DNA from: Archangium violaceum
Lineage (GTDB): Bacteria; Myxococcota; Myxococcia; Myxococcales; Myxococcaceae
DNA length: 64,000 bases
Direction: 5' to 3'
NCBI RefSeq assembly: GCF_016887565.1
Contig: NZ_CP069396.1
Coordinates: 12,630,001-12,694,000, forward strand
Each line of letters starts with the position of its first letter. The stretch's first letter is position 1. Made by a program: the position numbers and the translations under genes. The notes under the pieces were generated by a model. It searched no databases. It saw only the letters and a list, made by a program, of their open reading frames with translations, and had not been told where the DNA came from. Below are positions 49,782 to 58,600 of the stretch, in pieces.

Positions 49782-50522
49782 CTACGCGAGGACCTCCTCC
49801 AGGAAGGTCCGCATCGCGGCCCAGGAGCGCCGGTCGGCTTCGGGGTGATGAACGATGCCGCGCTCGGGCATGTTCGCGCCCACGAAGGTGAAGGCATGCT
49901 GGGCGTGACCGTAGGCATGCAGCTCCCAGGGAGCCTTCGCCTCGGTCAGCTCGCGGGCGAGCGCCACCACGTCGGCCGGAGGAGCCAGCGGATCCGACCA
50001 ACCATGGAGCAGGAGCACCCGGGTGGTGATGGGCCCCTGGGCCCCGAGGTTCGGCGGCTGGAACACGCCATGGATGCTCACGACGCCGCGAAGGTCCGGC
50101 GGAGCGGCGCGCGCCAGATCAAGAACACAGAGCCCGCCGAAGCAATAACCAATCGCCGCGATCCTATCGGCGTCGACCGCCGGATGCCGCCGGGCCGCGG
50201 CGAGCCCCGCCAGCAGGCGCCGGCGCAACAGGGCCCGGTTCCCCATGAGGGGGCCCATCAGATGGGAGTTGTCACCGGTCTCGGAACCCCGGATGCCCTT
50301 GCCGTAGACGTCGAGGGCGAAGACGACATAGCCGAGCCTGGCCACCTTCTCGGCCATGGCGCGCATGGACCCATTCAGTCCGCTCCACTCATGGGCGAGC
50401 AGGACGCACGGACGCGGGGTGCCCACGTCGGGCGGGTGGGCGACATAGGCCTCGAACACGGAATCGCCCTCGGAGTAGTCGAGGAACCCGGTGTGCAACT
50501 TCGCGGACGGCTCGATCGGCAT
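49782..50522 (-). CDS. Dienelactone hydrolase family protein
   Basis: The 246-residue protein has the dienelactone hydrolase fold with a Cys nucleophile: GYCFGGLCVLDL near residue 128, the acidic residue in LLHGWSDPLAPPADVV near 178, and His in YGHAQHAFTFVGAN near 210. An Asp/His-rich N-terminal region (LLAHEWSGLNGSMRAMAEKVARLGYVVFALDVYGKG) is also typical. Members cleave lactones from aromatic ring breakdown, but many act on other esters. ATG 50522 is 8 bases after the subtilase stop codon; a TTG at 50534 overlapping that stop would be an alternative start. It thus looks cotranscribed with the large subtilase. Confidence 0.87.
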   Translation of the reverse strand: MPIEPSAKLHTGFLDYSEGDSVFEAYVAHPPDVGTPRPCVLLAHEWSGLNGSMRAMAEKVARLGYVVFALDVYGKGIRGSETGDNSHLMGPLMGNRALLRRRLLAGLAAARRHPAVDADRIAAIGYCFGGLCVLDLARAAPPDLRGVVSIHGVFQPPNLGAQGPITTRVLLLHGWSDPLAPPADVVALARELTEAKAPWELHAYGHAQHAFTFVGANMPERGIVHHPEADRRSWAAMRTFLEEVLA

Positions 50523-50530
50523 GGAAGCTC

Positions 50531-53500
50531 TCAATTGCTCACGGTGACGGAGACGTTGGCGCTGTTGGCGTAGTTGCCCGTGGGGTCGTAGGCGCGCGTC
50601 TTGAGGAGATAGGAGCCATTGGCGCGGGTGGTGGTGTCCCAGGAGAAGGAGTAGGGCGCGGTGGTGACGGTGCCCAGCAACGTGGAGCCCAGGTAGAGCT
50701 CGACCTTGGAGACGGTGCCCCGGTCATCGTTGGCGGTGGCCTCGACGAGGACCGTGCCCTTGAGGATGGCACCGGCGGAGGGCGAGGTGATGGAGGAGGT
50801 GGGCGCCGCCAGGTCGTTGTCGAAGACGACGTTGACGGCGGAGGAGAGGGTGATGTTCCCGGCGGCGTCATAGGCCCTGGCGGTGAGGACACGAGCGCCG
50901 CTGGAGAGATTGCGGGTGTTGTAGCTGCACGAGTAGGGGGCCGAAGTGTCGGTACAGCCGACGGAGGTACCGACGAGGATCTCCACTTTGGACATGGCCC
51001 TGTCATCGCTGGCGGTGGCGGAGAAGGTGACGGTGCCGGTGAGGGTGGCACCTTCGGCCGGAGCGGTGAGGGAGACGGAAGGCGGAGTGAAGTCGTTGTC
51101 GGCGGTGACAGTGATGGCGGCCGAGGTCGTGCTGTTGCCCGCGGCATCCAGGGCCCTCGCGGTGAGGGTGCGCGGGCCGTTGGCGCCATTGCGGCTGTTC
51201 CAGGAGAAGGAGTAGGGCGAGGAGGAGTCGGAGCCCAGCAGCGTGGAGCCGTCGTAGAACTCCACCTTGGTGACGCCCACGTTGTCGGAGGCGGAGGCCG
51301 AGAGGGTCAGGGTGCCGGAGACGGTGGCGCCAGCGGCCGGAGCGGTGAGGGACACCGTGGGGGAGATCAGGTCATTGCTGACGGTGACGGCCACGGCGGA
51401 GGTCGTGGAGAGACCCGCGGCGTCGGAGGCGACGACGGACAGCGAGTGGGCACCATTGGAGACGGAGCGGGTGTCCCAGGAGAAGGAGAAGGGGGCGGTG
51501 TTGTCGGAGCCCAGCAGCGTGGAGCCGTCGTAGAAGTCGACGCGAGCCACGCCGAAGTTGTCGGAGGCGGAGGCCGAGAGGGTGACGGTGCCGGAGAGGG
51601 TGGCGCCAGCGGCCGGAGCGGTGAGGGAGACGGAAGGCGGAGTGATATCCGCGTCCGAGCCCACGGGGAACACCAGGTCATCATGGTCGTTCAGCGTGCC
51701 CACCGAGCACTCGGAGGTACTCCCTCCGCTCCGGTAGACGGCGCGCAAGGCCTGCAGGGAGCCCGAGGGGAGCAGATACGTGGTCGACAGGACCCGAGCG
51801 CCCGAGCCGGTAGGCGCCAGGGTCGTGAGGTATGTCCACGAGGGCGCGTTCGCATCCGCGGCGTAGAACAGGTCCAGCCGCTCATTGCTCGACACGCCCG
51901 TCCAGACGGTGACGTCGACCTTCACTTCCTTGCCGGCGGCGAAGGGCGTTCCATCCACTCGCGAGATCAGGATCTGGTCGATGGAAGGACTGGAGTGGAA
52001 GGTGCCACTGGTGCCATCCGGGCAGGAGCCGCCCAGGGTGTTGGGCTGGTGGGGCTCGGGGCCGAGATTGGCACGGCCCTTCACCAGGGTCGTGGTGTCG
52101 CAGCGGTGCGTCACCGCCGAGCACCGGGGCACGCCGAGCGTGGCGTCGTACTCGGCGGTGCCGAGCTGAAGGAGGGTGACGGAGACGTTGGCGCTGTAGG
52201 CGGAGTTGCCCGTGGGGTCGTAGGCGCGCGTCTTGAGGAGATAGGCGCCGTTGGCGCGGGTGGTGGTGTCCCAGGAGAAGGAGTAGGGCGCGGTGGTGTC
52301 GGAGCCCAGCAGCGTGGAGCCCAGATAGAACTCGACCTTGGAGACGGTGCCCCGGTCATCGCTGGCGGTGGCCTCGATGAGGACGGTGCCGTGGAGGATG
52401 GCGCCCTCGGAAGGAGAGGTGATGGAGGAGGTGGGCGCCGTCAGGTCGTTGTCGAAGACGACGTTGACGATGGTGGAGAGGGAGGTGTTCCCGGCGGCGT
52501 CATGGGCCCTGGCGGTGATGAGACGGGAGCCATTGGCGAGATTCCGGGTGTTGTAGCTGCACGAGTAGGGAACCGAGGAGTCGGTGCAGACGACGGAGGT
52601 GCCGATGAGGAACTCCACCTTGGACATGGCCCTGTCATCGCTGGCGGTGGCGGAGAGGGTGACGGTGCCGGTGAGGGTGGCGCCTTCGACGGGAGCGGTG
52701 AGGGTGGCGGAGGGCGGAGTGAAGTCGTTGTCGGCGGTGACGGTGACGGCGGCCGAGGTGGCGCTGTTGCCCGCGGCGTCGAGGGCCCTCGCGGTGAGGG
52801 TACGCGGGCCGTTGGCGCCATTACGGCTGTTCCACGAATAGGAATAGGGGGAGGAGGTGTCGGAGCCCAGCAGGGTGGAGTCCTCATAGAACTCCACCTT
52901 GGTGACGCCCACGTTGTCGGAGGCGGAGGCGGTGAGGGTCAGGGTGCCGGAGATGGTGGCGCCGGAGACCGGGGCGGTGAGGGACACCGTGGGGGCGGTC
53001 CGGTCGTTGTTGACGGTGACGGCCACGGCGGAGGCGGCGGAAGAGGCGAGTCCCACGGCATCGAAGGCGACGACGGACAGGGAGTGGGCGCCATTGGGAA
53101 CGGAGCGGGTGTCCCAGGAGAGGGAGAAGGGCGGGGAGGAATCGGAGCCCAGCAGGGTGGAGTCGTCGTAGAAGTCGACGCGGGCCACGCCGAAGTTGTC
53201 GGAGGCGGAGGCCGAGAGGGTGACGGTGCCCTTCACGGTGGCGCCGGAGGCCGGGGCGGTCAGGGACGCGGAGGGCGGAGTGGTGTCCACGTCCGTGCCC
53301 ACGACGGGGAACACCAGGTCATCGTGGTCGTCCATCTCGCCCGCGGAACAGGCCGAGGGAATGCCATAGCTCCGGTAGACGCCGCGGACGGCCTGCAGGG
53401 AGCCCGAGGGGAGCAGGTACGTGGCCGAGAGCGTCTGGTAGCCGCTGGAGAACGGGGCCAGGGTGGCGAGGTACGTCCAGGACGGCGCGTTCGCATCCGC

Positions 53501-55342
53501 CGCGTAGTACAGGTCCAGCCGCTCGCCGGCGGGCTCGAGGCTCGCCCAGAAGCTGGCCTCGAGCGTCACCTCCTTGCCGGTGGCGAAGGGCGTCCCATCC
53601 ACCCGCACGACCTTGAGCCGCTCCAGCGAGGGGTCGAACTGATACACCCCGTAGAGACTCCCCTCCCCGTCCGCGCAGGTGCCGCCCAGGGTGTTGGGCT
53701 GGTTCTGCTCGGGACCGAAGGTGGCGCCCCGGCCGGCGAGCAGCTCCATCGAGTCGCACTGGCTGCTCGGGCTGGCGCAGCGAGGGACGCCCAGCACCGG
53801 GTCGAAACTGGCGATGCCCGGGTTGTCGAGCGTCACCGTGACGGAGCTGGCCGCGCTGTTGCAGCCACTGTCGAAGGCCCGCGCGGTGAAGGTGGCCCCA
53901 CCGTTGTTGTGCTCCCTGCTGTCCCAGACGAACGCGTAGGGCGTGGTGGTGTCGGAGCCGACGAACTGGCCGTCGACATAGAAGTCCACCCGGGTGACGC
54001 CCACGTCATCGGAGGCCGTGGCGGTGAGGGTCACATCGCCCCGGAGCGTGGCGCCGTCCGCGGGCGCGGTGAGCAGGGCCTGCGGGCGCACCGCGTCGTT
54101 CTTCCCCATGCAGGCCGAGTGCAGCAGCCGGTTCGGAGAGCCCAGACCGGGCTCGATGACACGATTGGGGCTGGAGCGGGCGAGGATCTCCTCGGTGACC
54201 TCCTGCGGCGCCGCCGTGGGGTGCCCCTCCAGATAGAGGGCGACGGCACCGGCGACATGGGGCGTGGCCATGGAGGTGCCGTCACCGAACTCCATGTCCG
54301 TGTCGCCCGTGAACCAGGCCGAGAGGATGCCCTGGCCCGGGGCGAAGAGGTCCACGCAGGAGCCATAGTTGGAGAACCAGGCCCGGGTGTCGGCGTCGTC
54401 CGTCGCGCCGACGGTGATGGCTCGCGGCGCGCGAGCGGGCGACGTGGAGCACGCATCCCAGCCATCGTTGCCCGCGGCGACCACGAAGGTGACGCCCGCC
54501 GCGATGGTGGCCTCCACCGCGTCATCCAGGGCCTGCGTCGCCTCGCCTCCCAGGCTCAGGTTGGCCACCGCTGGCGTCTCGTGATGGGCGGCGATCCAAT
54601 CGATGCCCGCGAGCACCTGCTCCAGCGTCCCCTCCCCTTCACAGTTGAGGACGCGCACCGGGTGGAGCAACACCTCCTTGGCCACGCCCACCGTGCTGCC
54701 GCCCACGGTGCCGGCCACGTGGGTGCCATGCCCGCGGCAGTCCTCCGTCTCCAAACCGTCCCCGATGGCGTCGAAGCCGGGGCGCATCCGGCCCGTGAAC
54801 TCCACGTGCGTGGAGAGCACACCGGTGTCGACGATGTACGCGTGCACTCCGGCGCCCGTGTACTCGTAGGAGTAGGTGCCGTTGAGCGGCAGACTCCTCT
54901 GGTCGATGCGGTCCAGGCCCCAGATGGCATCGTTCTGCGTGCCCGACTGGCGGAAGAGGCGCTCCTGCTCGATGTAGCGCACGCGCGGGTCCGCGCTCAT
55001 GCGCCGCGCGGCCTCCTCCGACATCGTGGCCGTGAAGCCCTTCAGCGCGTGGGTGTACATGCGCCGCACCCCGGCGCCATGCGCCCCGGCCAGCGCCGTG
55101 ATGCTCCCGCGGGTCTCCGCCGGGGTGCCCGTCAGGCCCTTCCCGCCCTCGAGGACGACGATGTAGCGGTCCGGGATGGCCCGGGCAGGGCTCGCGAGCA
55201 GGAGCTTGCCACCCACCACGCTCCGCGCCCCCGGTGTCTGGGCGGCGGTGCCCTCCGGGGAGGCCGTCTCCTGCCGCTGCTCGCACCCCGGAAGGAGCCA
55301 GCACGCTCCGAGAAGGACGACGGTCCACAGCTGCGTTCGCAT
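50531..55342 (-). CDS. Large lipoprotein subtilase with I9 propeptide and Ig-like repeats
   Basis: The 1603-residue protein starts MRTQLWTVVLLGACWLLPGC, a lipoprotein signal with lipobox LPGC. An I9 propeptide follows (RYIVVLEGGKGLTG, to VRYIEQERLF, residues 55-135). The S8 catalytic domain has Asp in AYIVDTGVLSTHVE near 172, His in DCRGHGTHVAGTVGG near 205 and Ser in DGTSMATPHVAGAVAL near 358. From about 415 the protein is Ig-like repeats (APTVSLTAPVSGATISGTLT, SASDNVGVTKVEFYEDSTLL) in the order Ig, [Cys-containing domain plus 4 Ig], [the same again]. The last two blocks come from a 1.63-kb tandem duplication. It should be a surface protease. The DLH gene follows after 8 bases. Confidence 0.9.
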   Translation of the reverse strand: MRTQLWTVVLLGACWLLPGCEQRQETASPEGTAAQTPGARSVVGGKLLLASPARAIPDRYIVVLEGGKGLTGTPAETRGSITALAGAHGAGVRRMYTHALKGFTATMSEEAARRMSADPRVRYIEQERLFRQSGTQNDAIWGLDRIDQRSLPLNGTYSYEYTGAGVHAYIVDTGVLSTHVEFTGRMRPGFDAIGDGLETEDCRGHGTHVAGTVGGSTVGVAKEVLLHPVRVLNCEGEGTLEQVLAGIDWIAAHHETPAVANLSLGGEATQALDDAVEATIAAGVTFVVAAGNDGWDACSTSPARAPRAITVGATDDADTRAWFSNYGSCVDLFAPGQGILSAWFTGDTDMEFGDGTSMATPHVAGAVALYLEGHPTAAPQEVTEEILARSSPNRVIEPGLGSPNRLLHSACMGKNDAVRPQALLTAPADGATLRGDVTLTATASDDVGVTRVDFYVDGQFVGSDTTTPYAFVWDSREHNNGGATFTARAFDSGCNSAASSVTVTLDNPGIASFDPVLGVPRCASPSSQCDSMELLAGRGATFGPEQNQPNTLGGTCADGEGSLYGVYQFDPSLERLKVVRVDGTPFATGKEVTLEASFWASLEPAGERLDLYYAADANAPSWTYLATLAPFSSGYQTLSATYLLPSGSLQAVRGVYRSYGIPSACSAGEMDDHDDLVFPVVGTDVDTTPPSASLTAPASGATVKGTVTLSASASDNFGVARVDFYDDSTLLGSDSSPPFSLSWDTRSVPNGAHSLSVVAFDAVGLASSAASAVAVTVNNDRTAPTVSLTAPVSGATISGTLTLTASASDNVGVTKVEFYEDSTLLGSDTSSPYSYSWNSRNGANGPRTLTARALDAAGNSATSAAVTVTADNDFTPPSATLTAPVEGATLTGTVTLSATASDDRAMSKVEFLIGTSVVCTDSSVPYSCSYNTRNLANGSRLITARAHDAAGNTSLSTIVNVVFDNDLTAPTSSITSPSEGAILHGTVLIEATASDDRGTVSKVEFYLGSTLLGSDTTAPYSFSWDTTTRANGAYLLKTRAYDPTGNSAYSANVSVTLLQLGTAEYDATLGVPRCSAVTHRCDTTTLVKGRANLGPEPHQPNTLGGSCPDGTSGTFHSSPSIDQILISRVDGTPFAAGKEVKVDVTVWTGVSSNERLDLFYAADANAPSWTYLTTLAPTGSGARVLSTTYLLPSGSLQALRAVYRSGGSTSECSVGTLNDHDDLVFPVGSDADITPPSVSLTAPAAGATLSGTVTLSASASDNFGVARVDFYDGSTLLGSDNTAPFSFSWDTRSVSNGAHSLSVVASDAAGLSTTSAVAVTVSNDLISPTVSLTAPAAGATVSGTLTLSASASDNVGVTKVEFYDGSTLLGSDSSSPYSFSWNSRNGANGPRTLTARALDAAGNSTTSAAITVTADNDFTPPSVSLTAPAEGATLTGTVTFSATASDDRAMSKVEILVGTSVGCTDTSAPYSCSYNTRNLSSGARVLTARAYDAAGNITLSSAVNVVFDNDLAAPTSSITSPSAGAILKGTVLVEATANDDRGTVSKVELYLGSTLLGTVTTAPYSFSWDTTTRANGSYLLKTRAYDPTGNYANSANVSVTVSN
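50544..53808. repeat. Two-unit tandem duplication inside the large subtilase gene
   Basis: The phrases GTGACGGAGACGTTGGCG (50544 and 52176) and CGCGGGCCGTTGGCGCCATT (51171 and 52803, one mismatch further on) recur exactly 1632 bases apart, i.e. 544 codons. The ends of the units, near 52165 and 53808, drift by about 21 bases (GCCCAGGGTGTTGGGCTGGT at 52031, and its relative 1653 bases on), so small indels exist. Each unit encodes one Cys-containing domain and four Ig-like modules. Confidence 0.8.
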
Positions 55343-55676
55343 GGGAAACCCCCGGGGGTTGGGCGGTAGCGCGTGGACGAATCATCCCAGGTTCGGTACT
55401 CGCCGGACCAGCCCCCCACTCCCGAAAGTCAGGAGTCACCCGGTATTCTCGTTCAGCACCTGGAGCCACTCCAGCCCTCGAGGGCATTTCGGCTGGCGCT
55501 TGCCTCCATCCTCCGCCGGCCTTCCGACCGACGTGCCTCGGAATGGCTCCGGCCAGATGTTCAGTAAGGCGAGGAGTCGCATCAGGGGGTTTCGCGGCCT
55601 GGACATGTCTCACGGCAGGCAACCAGGAGGATGTATCGTCCGTCGGAGTGCCTCCCGCCCAAGCGAGGAGTCCGCG
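55343..55676. other. Divergent intergenic region without further genes
   Basis: These 334 bases separate the divergent subtilase and kinase-fusion genes. No convincing small gene is visible. Both promoters must lie here; none matches the consensus well. Confidence 0.4.
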
Positions 55677-58600
55677 ATGCTCGAGGCAGTCAGCAATGGG
55701 GGGATGCGGGAAATCTACCGCGGGCGCCGCTACGTCGTGCTGCGAGGACGGAAGCAGGACGGCGAGCCCCTGGTGCTCAAGAAGGTCCGCGTCGGCCCGC
55801 TGGCCTCCAGCAGCAGCGCGATGCTGCACCACGAATTCTCCATGCTGCGCTCCCTCCACGAACAGGTGCCTGGCGTGGCCAGGCCCGTCGCGCTGGAAGA
55901 GGACGCGGCGAGTCTGCCAGCGCTCGTCTTGAAGGATGCCGGCCCCCTGAATCTCCAGGAGTGGCTGCACCGCAAGCCGGTGACCGTGGATGTCTTCCTG
56001 GAGCTCGCCGTTCAACTGGCCGGCATCATCGAGAGCCTCCACCGCCAGCACGTCATCCACCGCGACATCAATCCCACCAACCTGGTGGTGGACGCTGGCA
56101 GCAAACACCTCACCCTCGTCGACTTCGACCTGTCCACGAAGGTCGCGGGGCTCGCGCCTCCGGGCGATGCACCCGCGGAGCTCCAGTGGGCCCTGCCCTA
56201 CGTCGCGCCCGAACAGACCGGGCGGATGAACCGCCCCATCGACCACCGCGCCGACCTCTACTCCCTGGGCGCGACCTTCTACGAGATGCTCACCGGTCTG
56301 CCGCCCTTCGTCTCGACGGACCCCGTGGAGCTGGTGCACGCCCACCTGGCCAGGCCGCCCGTCCCCCCGGCCTTCGCCAACCCCGCCGTCCCCAAGCTGC
56401 TCTCGGACGTCGTGCTGAAGCTGCTCGCGAAGATGCCCGAGCAGCGCTACCAGAGCGCCGAGGCCCTCCTGGCCGACCTCCACGAAGCCCGGCGCCGGAA
56501 GTCCTCGGGCGCCCTGGACTCCTTCGAGCTGGGCCGGCTCGACCTGGCCCGGCAGCTCTCCCTTCCCGAGCGGCTCTACGGCCGCGAGCGCGAGCAGGCG
56601 GAGCTGGGCGAGGCCCTGGAGCGGGTGCGCCGCGGCGCCAGCGAGGGAGTCATCCTGGAGGGGGCCGCCGGCATCGGCAAGTCGGCGCTCGTCCAGGAGC
56701 TGCGCGGGCGGCTGGGGCGCGGAGCCCACTTCCTCCAGGGCAAGTTCAACCAGCTCCGGGGCAACGTGCCCTACTCGGCCTTCGTGGAGGCCTTCAACGA
56801 GCTGCTCCATGCGCTGGGGGAAGAGCCCCCGGCGATCCGGGACGACTGGCGGGACCGGCTGCTGTCGGCACTGGGCGCCAACGCCCGCGTCATCGTCGAC
56901 ATCGTTCCGGAGCTGGAGAAGCTCCTGGGCGAGCAACCCGCGCCCGCCCGGCTCGAGCCGGTGGAGGTGGCGGCCCGCCTGCACCTCGTCTTCCAGTCCT
57001 TCATCCAGGCCCTCACTTCCGACGAGCACGTGCTCGTGCTCTTCCTGGACGACCTGCAATGGGTGGATCCCGGCTCGCTCCAGCTGCTCAAGAGCCTGGC
57101 CATGGACCCGGAGTCGCGTCACCTGCTGTTCATCGGTGCCTACCGGGCCGAGGAGGTCGAAGCCAACCATCCCCTCCGCGCGGCCCTGGACGCCATCCGC
57201 GCATCCGGAGCGATGCGCTTCCAGACGCTTCGGATTCCGCCCCTGGACGCACCGGCCCTCACCGCGCTGTGCGGCGACACCTTCCTCCAACCCCCCGAGC
57301 GCACCCGTCCCCTCGCCGACCTCGTGTTGCGCAAGACGGCCGGCAACCCGCTCTTCGTCCACCGGCTGCTGCGCTTCCTCCACCAGTCCGGCCTGCTCGT
57401 CTTCGACCTCGAGGAGAGCGCCTGGCGGTGGGACCTGGCCCGCATCGAGCAGGTGGAGGTGACGGAGAACGTGGTGGAGCTGATGATCGCCGCCATCCGC
57501 CGGCTCCCCGAGCACGCCCAGTACGTCCTCGAGGTCGCCGCGTGCCTGGGGGACCGCGTGGAGCTGTGGTTGCTCTCGGACCTGGTGGGGGACCGCCACG
57601 GCGATGCGGCCTCCGCGCTGTGGAGCATCCTGAGTGAAGGGCTGCTCCTGCCGGAGAAGGAGGGCTCCCGGCATCCCCGCGCCGACGGCCCCGGGACGGC
57701 CTCGGAGTCCCCCCTCCAGGACGCGACGTACCGCTTCGCGCATGACCGGGTCCGGCAGGCCGCGTACTCGCTGCTCTCCGAGGAGCAACGCACACGGCTC
57801 CACCACGAGGCGGGGCGCCGGCTGCTGCGCTCCTCTTCCGGAAACCTGCTCGACGAGCGGCTCTTCGCCATCGTGGACCACCTCCACCTGGGCCTGGAGC
57901 GGGTGAGTGGACTGGAGGAGCGGCTCGAGCTGGCCGGGCTCAACCATCAGGCGGGTCTCAAGGCCAAGGCCGCCGCCGCCTTCGGGGCCGCCCTGGTGTA
58001 CCTGATGCGCGCCATCGCGCTCCTCCCCCGGGAGCAATGGCCCGAGCGCCGCGAGCAGGTCTTCCACCTGCACAAGGAGGCGGCGGAGTGCGCCTACTTC
58101 GCGAGCGACCCGGAGCTGTCCGGGAAGCTGGTGCGCACCGCCCTGGCGTACGCCCCCTCCCACCTGGAGAAGGTGGACCTCTACGTCATCCAGATCCTCG
58201 CCCGCCTGGTGCACGCCAACTACCAGGAGGCGCTCCAGTGGGGCCGCGAGGGGCTGCGGCTGTTCGGCATGGAGCTGCCGGAGCGGGACATCCCCCAGGC
58301 GCTCGCGCTCGAGCTGGCGCAGGTGGAGGAGAACATGAGGGGCCGCTCGGTGGAGGAGCTCCTGGAGGCGCCCAGGATGGAGGACCCCGAGCGGCTCGCG
58401 TGCGTGCGGCTGCTGTCGGAGATCGTCTCCGCCGCCCTCCTGGCGGATCCGAACCTCTTCGCGCTGATCATTACCCGCGCGCTCAACCTGTCGTTGAAGC
58501 ATGGCAACACGCCCTGGTCGCCCGTGGTGTACTCGTGTCACGGCGCGATGCTGGCCATCCAGCAGCGGTATGCGGCCGCCTACGCCTTCGCCAACATGGC

